Source: Oegoconia quadripuncta (Eukaryota > Arthropoda > Insecta > Lepidoptera > Autostichidae). Taken from it: DNA of 64,000 nt. The stretch lies in the NCBI GenBank assembly GCA_949316235.1, contig OX438750.1:16866865-16930864 (forward strand), read 5' to 3'. The first letter of the stretch is position 1. Each line of letters opens with the position of its first letter. The position numbers and the translations under genes were made by a program. The notes under the pieces are model-generated. The model did no database searches, had not been told where the DNA came from, and saw only the letters and a program-made list of their open reading frames with translations. Shown here in pieces: positions 33,701 through 45,400 of this stretch.

Positions 33701-36700
33701 AAATATTATTTCAAAAACGTGTTTTACGTTTAATAGTTAAGCTAGTACTCCTACTAATAATTTGTAGAACAAATACCTTTTCCAAAAAGTGAATATTTCG
33801 ACAAATAACCTACTATTATAAAATTATTTTTATTACATGATGATGTATGAGTCATGTAGATGATCGAAGCATGTATTAAACAATATTTTTAATGGTTCCT
33901 ACGTAATTTTCCAGAAATTTCTCGGAAATGATAATTAAAGAAGTACAATATTGTTTCATGTAAAATGTTGTTTAATGTTTTACTTTAACTTGAAAACTTG
34001 TTGTTCTTATTACGTAAAAAATGTAGTAACACGATTAGCAATAAAAATACTATGGGTTCTTTTACAAATTTTATTGGCCTTGATTCCCCGATAAATTCCC
34101 GATTTAAATTATTCCTCACTCTCTATTTTCCGACAAATCGAGGAATTTTTTCGTAATTGGCAGCACTGCATGTACAAATTTGGTAGGTTAGAAATTATGT
34201 AATGCAAAAATAGAGTGAGATAACGTTATTCTGGGTATAAGGGCATCCCTTTCTATTGCGCTCTTTTAGCCCAAGGTGTTAACGAAAAAAGTACACAATA
34301 GCGCCGTCTAGTGTCGAGTAGCAATACTTTTGGACAATTACAATATCATTCATTCATTGTATACGAGTGTCAAACGACGACATACGTAATGCAGTAACTT
34401 TTATACGAGTGGTCGATGATCGTAAACGATGGCCGATGGCCGATTGAAACGTTTAAATTTACGTAATAGGCCCTCTTATTACGCATTTCAAACGATTACG
34501 AATGCGAGTGTCATCGATACGATTGACGATGAATGAATGATCTCTCATACAAAAGTAATGACATCGGCATTACCTATGCACATCGTATACGATTCAAACG
34601 TTATCGATAAAGGTGAGTCGGGGTTTACCCCAATCGTATTCGTATTCACTATAGGTACTAAGAATTCTTATGATTCTTTTGTTATTGCAAAAAAATATTA
34701 TTTCAAAAACGTGTTTTACGTTTATTAGTTAAGCTACTGCTCCTACTAATAATTTGTAGAACAAATACCTTTTCCAAAAAGTGAATATTTCGACAAATAA
34801 CCTACTATTATAAAATTATTTTTATTACATGATGATGTACGAGTCATGTTGATGATCGAAGCATGTATCAAACAATATTTTTAATGGTTCCTACGTAATT
34901 TTCCAGAAATTTCTCCGAAATGATAAAGAAGTACAATATTGTTTCATGTAAAATGTTGTTTAATGTTTTACTTTAACTTGAAAACTTGTTGTTCTTATTA
35001 CGTAAAAAATGTAGTAACACGATTAGCAATAAAAATACTATGGGTTCTTTTACAAATTTTATTGGCCTTGATAAATTCCCGATTTAAATTATTCCTCACT
35101 CTCTATTTTCCCACAAATCGAGGAATTTTTTCGTAATTGGCAGCACTGCATGTACAAATTTGGTAGGTTAGAAATTATGTAATGCAAAAATAGAGTGAGA
35201 TAACGTTATTCTGGGTATAAAGGCATCCCTTTCTATTGCGCTCTTTTAGCTCAAGGTGTTAACGAAAAAAGTACACAATAGCGCCGTCTAGTGTCGAGTA
35301 GCAATACTTTTGGACAATTCCAATATCATTCATTCATTGTATACGAGTGTCAAACGACGACATACGTAATGCAGTAACTTTTATACGAGTGGTCGATGAT
35401 CGTAAACGATGGCCGATGGCCGATTGAAACGTTTAAATTTACGTAATAGGCCCTCTGAGGATCTATTACGTAAGTCAATCGATGAGTCCATCGTAAACGA
35501 TTATTACGATCATCGACGTCAAACTCGCGAAATCTTATTACGCATTTCAAACGATTACGAATGCGAGTGTCATCGATACGATTGACGATGAATGAATGAT
35601 CTCTCATACAAAAGTAATGACATCGGCATTACCTATGCACATCGTATACGATTCAAACGTTATCGATAAAGGTGAGTCGGGGTTTACCCCAATCGTATTC
35701 GTATTCACTATAGGTACTAAGAATTCTTATGATTCTTTTGTTATTGCAAAAAAATATTATTTCAAAAACGTGTTTTACGTTTATTAGTTAAGCTAGTACT
35801 CCTACTAATAATTTGTAGAATAAATACCTTTTCCAAAAAGTGAATATTTCGACAAATAACCTACTATTATAAAATTATTTTTATTACATGATGATGTATG
35901 AGTCATGTAGATGATCGAAGCATGTATCAAACAATATTTTTAATGGTTCCTACGTAATTTTTCAGAAATTTCTCGGAAATGATAATTAAAGAATTACAAT
36001 ATTGTTTCATGTAAAATGTTGTTTAATGTTTTACTTTAACTTGAAAACTTGTTGTTCTTATTACGTAAAAAATGTAGTAACACGATTAGCAATAAAAATA
36101 CTATGGGTTCTTTTACAAATTTTATTGGCCTTGATTCCCCGATAAATTCCCGATTTAAATTATTCCCCACTCTCTATTTTCCCACAAATCGAGGAATTTT
36201 TTCGTAATTGGCAGCACTGCATGTACAAATTTGGTAGGTTAGAAATTATGTAATGCAAAAATAGAGTGAGATAACGTTATTCTGGGTATAAGGGCATCCC
36301 TTTCTATTGCGCTCTTTTAGCCCAAGGTGTTAACGAAAAAAGTACACAATAGCGCCGTCTAGTGTCGAGTAGCAATACTTTTGGACAATTACAATATCAT
36401 TCATTCATTGTATACGAGTGTCAAACGACGACATACGTAATGCAGTAAGTTTTATACGAGTGGTCGATGATCGTAAACGATGGCCGATGGCCGATTGAAA
36501 CGTTTAGATTTACGTAATAGGCCCTCTGGAATGATCATATTCATCTCATTCACACCTGATATTAAGGGAAGATGGGCCAAAGGTGGAATCAAACGGATCC
36601 AGGCACCCCATCTTAATGTGGTCCTATTGGTTTACGTGTTTCTTTATTATTTTCTTGTATGTGTGCCAGTTAATGCAATAAACTTTTTATCTATGTATGT

Positions 36701-37986
36701 CAACTAAAACAACGAAATAAACCTTAACACTTTCGTGGACACAAGAACCACGTGGCAAGTTCGATAAATGACAGTAGAAAATTCCATACAAATTTTTCCT
36801 CCACCCATTTATTTCAATTCAATATATTTTAATTTGGCCTACTCACACAAAACGTTAAAAGACAGTGTCACTTTTCAAACCTTTAGATACTCCGCCTATT
36901 GAAATAGTAGCCACCATTAAAATAAGCAACAATAGTGTCATTTTAAGGTCTTAGCATACGTGACGTGTTTATTCTCGTGCCGGACGGAACGGGACGATTT
37001 TTTGACATCGTTGCATTTAAAAACATAGCAATAAAATACACGTGGCGAGAAACACGGGCGGAACGGGACGGCAACAGAAAAAACATCGTTATGGCATCTT
37101 CTTCATCTAATACTACGGCAACCATTGCTAGTTCTTCAAAAGTAAAATCGAATATTTTGTGCTGAAATATGGTTGCAGCACTAGCACGACTATCGTTGAA
37201 CACCGTCCTGTACGTATGTTTTAAAACCACTTTCACGTTAGGAACTATACTTGTCCCGTCTCCGTTCCGTCCGCGAAATTACCCGTCACGTATTTACAGG
37301 AGAGTTTTGTTTATACTAGCACGCCATCTACCATGAAGTAGTCGCAAATTGTTGAGATCAATCGAAGTTGCGAACTTACCGCTTGTTCTGCCACATTTAC
37401 CCGTATTAATAAACGGTTCTGAAGACTGAGATGACCTTAAGTTGACGCTTGAGAATCTGTTGCATATTAAAACAGTATCAAAACTGAAACACGATCTCAG
37501 TATCAAAATCGATTTATTAATACGGCCCTTAGTTCGTCACATTCGCTCATTGGGCTTCGACACTTCTCGCTTTATTGAAAGTATATTACTCCATCTCCTC
37601 TGTGCAGTTGCACCATGTCGCTTTCATTGGTTAATGTGTAATTTGTATATCCCGCAGAACTACCAAACAAACACATATTATTATTATTATTTTTTTTTTT
37701 TATGCATAACGGGTTGGTACTTGACCTTGATATTAGCAAGTAATTGAGCAACAAACAAACACATAAAAACTTTCACCTTTATAACATTAGTTGGATATCG
37801 ACACTTGATCCCCAACTAATTTACTACTCATTTTCATGTATTATTTTCCAGGTAAAGGACAAAACAGAAGGATCGTCGATGAAGTTGCACACATTCGAAA
37901 GTTCCGCAAACATAGAAGATATTGGCCAAGTCCAAACATCAACTTGTGTGGAATCATCTAAGAAGCCAAGGAAAATAAAGTTCTAG
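30732..37986 (+). CDS. ZCCHC9: Zinc finger CCHC domain-containing protein 9
   Basis: Four coding exons, all in phase 0: 30732-30869, 31862-32932, 33181-33288, 37852-37986 (483 residues). Four zinc knuckles (CX2CX4HX4C) are seen: CYNCRKGGHNLSDC, CFKCGSTEHRQFEC, one split across intron 2 (CFICKEP | GHIARQC), and CKLCGDVTHLRKDC. The block LVRYDGFPVMKKDAVRLEEL before them is typical of the family. The N-terminal half is Lys-rich and disordered, as expected for a nucleolar RNA-binding protein; ZCCHC9 is linked to rRNA handling. Donors are GTTAGT, GTAAGT and GTTAGT. Intron 3 is swollen to 4.5 kb by repeats. AATAAA at 38028-38033 may end the transcript. Confidence 0.93.
31125..31230 (-). repeat. LINE 3'-end remnant in ZCCHC9 intron 1
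   Basis: Carries GCAAAAGTTTGGATGTTTG, TTCAATCACGGTGAAAC and GCGAAGCCGCAGGCGG, the same tail family as 23345-23570. Confidence 0.5.
31482..31618. mobile_element. Palindromic MITE in ZCCHC9 intron 1
   Basis: A 137-bp element with termini GGTGTTGATTCGGTTG / CAACCGAATCAACACC and a second inner pair (CTAAAACCA / TGGTTTTAG). No coding sequence. Confidence 0.7.
33327..36526 (+). repeat. Head-to-tail array of a ~1-kb element in ZCCHC9 intron 3
   Basis: Three near-identical units; a shared anchor falls at 33545, 34537 and 35596 (spacings 992 and 1059 bp). The unit begins GAGGATCTATTACGTAA and ends TTACGTAATAGGCCCTC, imperfect inverted termini, so the unit is probably a MITE-type transposon. A 79-bp piece is duplicated at the left edge (33328-33486), and the second unit lacks about 66 bp at its start. 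The repeated 62-codon frames are by-products. A fourth partial copy is at 1-596. Confidence 0.9.
36955..37293. mobile_element. MITE in ZCCHC9 intron 3
   Basis: Left CATACGTGACG...GGACGGAACGGGA and right TCCGTTCCGTCC...CGTCACGTATT are inverted. No coding sequence; the open frames on both strands are by-products. Confidence 0.6.
37399..37530. mobile_element. MITE family CGTATTAATAAA, short copy
   Basis: Bounded by CCGTATTAATAAAC and TTTATTAATACGG. Other members are 49710-50057 and 51702-51834, which share TGACGCTTGAGAATCTGT or the same ends. Confidence 0.65.
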
Positions 37987-38269
37987 GTACGACATGGTGC
38001 AATATATTTTTTTGTAAATAGATTTTAAATAAAACATGTTACATAATAAAACAATTTTTAATTTTGTACTGTTGCAGATTCTGGTGACACTCTTCTTTAA
38101 ACTAATATTCCTTTCTTATTATTTCAGGAAGAAAAACAATAAAATTTCTTTTAGTTTAAAGATGTGTCCCAGAATTTTCTATACAAATTGGTTTCAATAT
38201 ACTTTTAAAACATGTTGAGAGATCGTTTTGTCTTTTCAAAGCTTCTAGAAATGCTAAACAAATACACTT

Positions 38270-38720
38270 AGGCACTAGTCCCACCCACCAAGGGCGAGGA
38301 AGCGATTAGCTATCGACTATTTTGTCGCTCAAGAAACGAACTAAAGATAAAGATTCCATGTCGGTAAAAGGTCGGTATATTTATAGTTCATCGCTGGCTG
38401 TTCACGCTGGCGGCGAGGACTCTTTCTGCATTAGTTGATCGCAGCGATAAAAGCTATAAACGATAAAACTCGCTCAGCTGTACCTCCAAGCGATGTCCCC
38501 GCTTGGTGTCAGAGCGATCATTCTACAGTTTTGTACAGTACTCGGCCGCCTCGCCTGAGCGTGTAGGGCGAGTATAATCGCCCGTAGCACTCGAACACTC
38601 GCTTTATAGCCGAGCGACAAAACTATCAGAACTACACACTCGCTCCTTGCCAACTCGCTTCTAGTTTCTAGCTTTAATCGCTTCTCGTTCATCGTCGGCG
38701 GTGGTACCAGTGCCTTGATG
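38270..38720. mobile_element. MITE with AGGCACTAGTCCCACC termini
   Basis: The left AGGCACTAGTCCCACC pairs with the right GGTGGTACCAGTGCCT, and AAGCGATTA / TAATCGCTT lies inside both ends. The interior is rich in short TCGCT/AGCGA motifs. Lies between ZCCHC9 and SMYD. The 38034-38269 stretch before it shows nothing but AT-rich sequence. Confidence 0.6.
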
Positions 38721-38954
38721 TGTAGGTATATCCTTTTATGCAAATCCGCATTGTAATTCTACTTATCATAATTTAGTATCATATTATATTGCTCGTCATT
38801 GAAAACCAGCATTGTGGTGAATAGCTACAATCCATTCTAAGTAGACCTTTTTGACTCCTGTTTGCGACACCAACAATTAAATGATCAACGTCATGTTACT
38901 TTTTGCGTGTTTCTCGACTGTATTGCTGCCCTATAGCGTCGTAAGATGGGTTAT

Positions 38955-39165
38955 AAATAAATAAATATTTCGGACCCTTACACCAAACAAAGCTTGTACT
39001 ATTTATACTAGATAACGGATAAACATAAATAAGTATTTATATAAACATCCATGACTCGGGAATAAATGTGCTTATTCATCACACAAACATTTCGCGAGAT
39101 TCGAATCCGCAACGTTGGTTTCGCTGACAGGGTCACTATCCACTACATCAATCGGTCGTCAAATA
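38955..39165 (-). mobile_element. tRNA-derived SINE, family 2 (minus strand)
   Basis: On the minus strand GATGTAGTGGATAGTGACC (A box) and GCGGATTCGAATCTCGC (B box) head a body that ends GGTGTAAGGGTCCGAAATA. The same family is on the plus strand at 56775-56975. Confidence 0.7.
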
Positions 39166-39417
39166 AAACTTAACTAATAACTAAGAATCATACTACATTG
39201 TCATCATATCAGCCGAAAGACGTCAAATGCTGCACAAAGACTTCCTCCAAATTGTCATAATTACATTAAATTCTATTTTTTATGTGTTAAATATTTGTAC
39301 GCCCTAACAGGCCGATTTTATTGGACTATTTACCTATCTACAAAAAAAGACCTTTATCTGTTATACCCAAAATCCAACAAATAAATATCTTCTTTCTTTC
39401 TTTCAAACTCTATATGG

Positions 39418-42400
39418 CTAAAGAGCTTCGACGGTAACTTTCAGTTGCCCCATGGACTGATACGCAATTAGACCAGTGATACCCTCCGGGCTCTGAGGGT
39501 CTTCGCGCATTAGGATTCTGGCAGCGTATGCCAATAGCTGGATGGGCTCCTGAAGCCTTTGCTTCAGCTGCTCGCAGTCGATGAGCCCTGCTGCATACTC
39601 GTTTCTAGCCAGGAACATGACGGGTGCGTGCAGTTCGTAGAGCATCATTCCTGTATGTTTAAATAATGATCAGCAGAATTTAGTGACTATTTTTTTTGTG
39701 CACGACGTGTTCGTACTTGACCTCAATCACACATGATGTTAAGTGAAGATGAGATCGAAGGTGGAAGCGTACTGACCCGGAAACCTCAACACATTTGAGG
39801 GACTGGCTATCTTATCTCTGACAACCGGAACACAACAATGCTATTAACATTGCTGCTTGGCGGCAGATTTCGATAAGATGGTGGTAGCTAGCCAGGCGGA
39901 CGTTTAAAATGCCCTACCACCAACCAAATCCAGTACTTAAACATGCACCCCGCTAGGGATCGAACCCGTGACCTCCGAATCGTAAACCCAATGTTGTTTA
40001 CATTGAGCCACGGAGGCGGTTATATAGGTGGTTAGACGAGAAATAGAAAGAACTAATAGTTTAACCGCCTTCGTGGCTCAATGTACCTACATATAACAAT
40101 GTTTACAAAACGGAGGTTGCGGTTCGATTTCCTGCGGGGTATTTGTTTAGTCTGGGTTGGTGGTAGGGTATTTCTTAAACGTATCTAAGTCTGCCGCCGA
40201 ACAGCAATGCTGGCATTATTTGAGATAAGATAGCCAGTCCTCAAAAAAGTTGGTGGTTCTGGGTGAGCGCGCTTCCACCTTCGGCGTTCTTCACTTAACA
40301 TCAGATGTGATTGAGGTATAGCGCTAATCGGGGTCTCTGCGGCCTAACTCAAAACTATAGCGATACCAAGCACAGTCCATCCTTGTTATTATGTTACGAT
40401 ATGACAAGGACAGACAGGACATTGACGTCATAAACGATTACACTGCAGTTGTGCAGAAAAAAAATTACGACATTGGTGTGTGAGGCATCAAAATAAATTA
40501 TATAAAGGTTACCTCTCATCCTGCTGTCTCCCGGCGCGATGACGTCGAGGGTTTCGATTACCGTCCGACAGAGCTGCGCCTTCCGCTCAAGCATGACGTC
40601 AGGCAGCTGCTCCATACCGTAGCCGTCCACGCGTCCGTATAGTTGGGCCAGCGAGTGTTTGATGCACATGAGGATGGAATGGCGCGGGTGGAACACCGAC
40701 TTGTACTGGAAATAACGATTTAACGAACTACAAACACATTGGCGATCGCAGGTATTTTAGGAGTTCCATGCCAATGTCACCCCAGTGGTGCTCTTTACTG
40801 TTATGTATGTTGTCTTTTAAGACACCTAAGAGACCGCAAGCCGAGGCCGTCTGTCACATGGATCGTACCGAGCTTCATGATATGTTTCACGGGGTTAGAA
40901 AAGACTTGCCATCATAGCATATGACCGTCTTGCGATGCATTTCGGAAGATTTTGGAAAATATGACATTTTGAAAATGTCGATTTACTAAAATCTTCCGAA
41001 ATTTGACATTTTGAAAATGTCCTGTTTTCCAAAATCTTCCGAAACGCACCGCAAGACTGTCACATACTATGATGGTAAATCTTTTCTGATCCCGTGAAAG
41101 ATATCATGAAGCTCGGTACGATCCATGTGACAGACGGCCTCGGCTCGCGGACTGCAAGGTAAAAAGACTCATTACTCTGCCGAGATTAAAACTTCGAAAA
41201 ACAAATTATTTCATAGGACCCTTACTTGAATTTGACGCAGTTATCCTGCCCATTGATCGGAACACAAAATTATTGATACTTGACTGAAACTGTCTGTAGT
41301 TGCGAGAATAGTCTAGATAAGTCAAGTGTATCGTTTTGAACTGGGATCTACTTGCATAATGAGTGTGTTCCTTTAGCTAGAAGCCTTACGCCTATTGGTA
41401 TGTGCATGTTAGAGCGAGTTCTAGCGAGCTTATGCTGGAAGAGTTACGTACGGTCTCTCTCGTACTTTTTGGTCTCTCACCTTTTTAAGAGCAGCCTCTC
41501 TCATCTCAATAGCCTGGGCGCTAGTATCCAGTCCGTCCAGTTGGTCGATCTCCAACTGCACGGTCCCCAGCAGCTTCCTCACGGTGGCGCCTGAAATCTG
41601 GTTCCCGCAGTGCTGCTCGTTGCACTGCCACGGTGCTTCCTGGTCTAAAAAAATAAGTTCCCTTACTTTTCAGGATTCTACATTTTCGCGCGAGAATTGT
41701 CTGTCGCCTTCTGTTATGTTATGACTGGCCTCTCAATCTTGGAGTTACTAGGCCCCGTGTCAGGATTTTCATTACACAGTACCTTAAAAATTCCAAATAA
41801 CCTCCGCCGGGCCAGCATGCCTCAGTCTCTTTTCACAGTCACTAAATAGAAGCCTGCTGTCACGTTCATGCATTATGCGAGTAAAAGAGACCCAAAGCTT
41901 CTATCTCGTGTCAGTATAGAGAGATTATACTAGCCCTACTGGGCGTTGGATTTTTCTAAATATTTACAGTCTTTATATGTTCCAGCTCCGAGTGAATAGA
42001 TATTTATTATGATCGCAGTGCTTCATTTTCAGCCCTTGTTTAACTATTACGTCCTAATGAATCATCACCATATCAGTTACACGTCCACAGCTGATAATAG
42101 GCTTCCCATAGAACTCCCCTAATTATTGAAATGACAAAAATAGGCAAAACAATCGACTACAATTCCGTTGTTTCCGGAGGGCATTATCAGATTTTCACCA
42201 AAATATTCCTGAAGGAATAAAACAAAAAAAATATCGAAATAGGTTAAGAACTGGGAAACCGGATATACATAAAATCATACAGCTGAATTGTGAACATCAT
42301 CTTTTTTCTAAGTCGTATTGAACAGTTCTTAAAAGTACCTACATTCAATTAACAAAACTCAGAAGTACTGGGTAGCTTGAACTAAAGGTTCACTTACCAA

Positions 42401-45400
42401 GCGGTTTAGTCGACGATATAACTCCGTTGTCACATTTGTTGCAATTGAGAGTGCCGAGATGTGTGCCCAACTCAGTGCAGTCGGCGCAGCGCGGACACTC
42501 GCAGCTGAAGAACTTGGACTCTAGTAGGTATTCGCGCCGGGCGATGGTGGATGAAAGCACATGGGTGTAGCAAAGGTGCAGAGGCGAGCCTGCCTTGATG
42601 GGTATTGCTGCTCTTATTTGTACCCTGGGCCAGGAAAATTCTTTCAATATGGATGACATGCACGTTGACGATTTGTGAGTTGTAGAGTAGGTACGAAATG
42701 AGGCGGGTTTCAGGGTTATTCAATTTTGAAATATTTTTTAACAATTTTATTCGGAAATCATACATTAGTAGCATAAATACATTGTTTACTTTCTTCTATA
42801 GAAACTTGAGTATTTGCGACTTAAATTTTATTTTATTTGTATTGACATAGGTACCTAAGTCTAACTATATCCATAATTTGAATAGGTTACAAACTAATAT
42901 GATATCCTATAATGACAAATTTAAATTTTTTGACACTAATAAGTTTATTAGGAATCTTGTTTTAACGAAAGATAAACTACATCTTTCAAAATATTATATA
43001 AAACAATTGGCTATGTTGTTAGCCTATAATTTACCTATTTATACGATACCAGTCAATGGTAGATCCTTTTTTGTAATGGAGGGCCCTTCTAGGGGTATCA
43101 AATCACCTATTATTTATAATAATAGGGATGTGACTCCTGTTGAGACGAGGGACTTAGGTCTCGATATTTAAACTAGGTAAAAAGACAAAAGAAAAGCCAA
43201 ATCGACTTACAATATTTCATCAAAATATTCAGTGCTTTTCTGGCAAAGAAGTAGAAATAGAGATGTTTTTAGAGAAACACAACACCATCGATATTGTATG
43301 TATTACTGAACATTGGCTAAAACAAACCGAAATGATTATTTCAAATGACAATTATTATTGTATTAGTTCATTCCATCGACAGTTTAAGACACATGGAGGT
43401 TCTTTAATTTTAATTAAAAATAATTTAAAAGCGAAGGAACGCAAAGATGTTGTTGCACTTTCGATTGAATGTACTATTGAACTTTCATCTGTGGAGTTGG
43501 AGAACTACATTGTTATTTGCGTCTACAGACCTCCTTATGTTTACAATTTTAATTTGTTTGAGTCGGTCATGGAAGATGTGCTAAAACTAGTAACTAGAGG
43601 GACAAAGTCAGTTATAGTCTGTGGTGATTTTAATGTAGATTTGCTGGAGCAGAAGTCGTTAACTACTCGAATAATAAGTTTATTTAAGTCTTTTAATTTA
43701 AACAACGTATTCCTAGAGCCTACTAGAATCACTGAATCTACAGCCACTTGCATAGATAACTTTTTCTGTAACTGTAATTTCATTGATCAGTCTATACTAA
43801 ACTGTTTAAGGTCTGATCACTGTGGGCAACTTGTTGCTTTTCCGTTAATTAAGTTATCCAATCCCACAGTAGAATTCATTACTAGACCTATACCTGCAGA
43901 AAAAGTAGAAATGTATAAAGAAGTTTTGCTAAATAAATTACCTTTACCTTCGTCTGAAACAATTGACTGTGATAAATTTTATACAGATTTCTTCAATGTT
44001 TTGAATAAAGAGTTTGAACAGATCTTTCAAATTAAAAAAGTTAAAAATACCAATAAATTTAAATTCAGTAACTGGGCCACGAAAGGTATTCGAATAAGTA
44101 GAGATAAGTTGTTTCAGCTCTATGAAGATAGGACAATTAGGCAGGATGACCTAGAGTTCTGCGAATTTGTTAAAAATTATTCAAAAATATTTAAAAAAGT
44201 TTGTATTACTGCTAAGTCCAGATACATTAGTAATATTGTAAATATTGCTGATAATAAGATTAAAGCAGTCTGGAAGGTTATAAATAGGGAAACGTCATGT
44301 GTTAAAGAACGTGACAATGGATATTCAATTAAAATTGATAATAGAATTATCAATCGCGATATAGAAGTAGCTCAGCATTTTGAAAATTTTTTTGTAAATA
44401 TTCCAGTCAAAACTACTGAAATACTAGATTCATCACCAATTCGTGCTAAATCATTGATGGTAGCTAATGTAAAAAAATGCCACACTATTCTTAAATTTAG
44501 GTATAAGTTATAAAGGCCCTCTCGAAGTTATAAAGGCTTTCAAAACGCTAAAGTTAAAAAAAGCTGAAGATGTCTGGGGCATGTCGGTAAAGCTGTTGAG
44601 TCATATTGTCACTACGATCGCTCCTTACTTAGCCTTCATTTTCAATGCGAGTATTGATCAAGGTGTCTTTCCTGAACTGATGAAACATAGTAAGGTTGTA
44701 CCTCTTTTTAAATCAGGATGTAAAAACGATCTCAATAATTACAGGCCCATCTCCATTCTACCTGTACTTAGTAAAATTTTTGAGAAACTTATTCTGGGTC
44801 AAATATTGTGTCATTTCAATACAAATGAACTACTACATGATAAACAGTTTGGCTTCACTAACGGTCGCTCGACAACGGATGCCGGTGTAGCTCTAATTAA
44901 AAATATTTATAATGCCTGGGAAGATCGCAGCGATGCAATCGGTGTGTTTTGCGATCTTTCAAAAGCATTCGATTGTGTGGATCACAAAACGCTTTTATTT
45001 AAATTAGAACATTATGGGGTGCACGGCAAAGCCCTCGACTTATTAACTTCTTATTTAGAAAATAGAATTCAAAAAGTTCAAGTAAATCTGGAAAAATCTT
45101 CAGGATCCTTTGTGAAAATGGGAGTGCCTCAAGGATCAATTCTAGATCCTTTTATGTTTTTAGTTTATATTAATGACTTGCCTTATTTAGTTCGGAACCT
45201 GGTTGATATTGTGTTGTTTGCTGATGACACTTCATTTATATTCAAAATAAAGAGAGGGTCGAATGATATTGACGATGTAAACGATACTCTTTCACAGGTT
45301 TCGAACTGGTTTACTGTGAATAATTTAGTTCTAAATGCTAAGAAAACCAAATGTATTAAGTTTTCCTTACCTAATGTAAGGCAGGGGGAAAACAACCTAA

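Noticed and set aside
33545..35787. Three identical 62-63-codon frames (starting MISHTKVMTSALPMHIVYDS)
   Set aside because: They are copies within the tandem repeat units; identity extends equally outside the frame, and there is no promoter or splice context.
33327..36526. Possible CRISPR-like or satellite array
   Set aside because: The units are about 1 kb with transposon-like ends and no short repeat/spacer pattern; the genome is eukaryotic.
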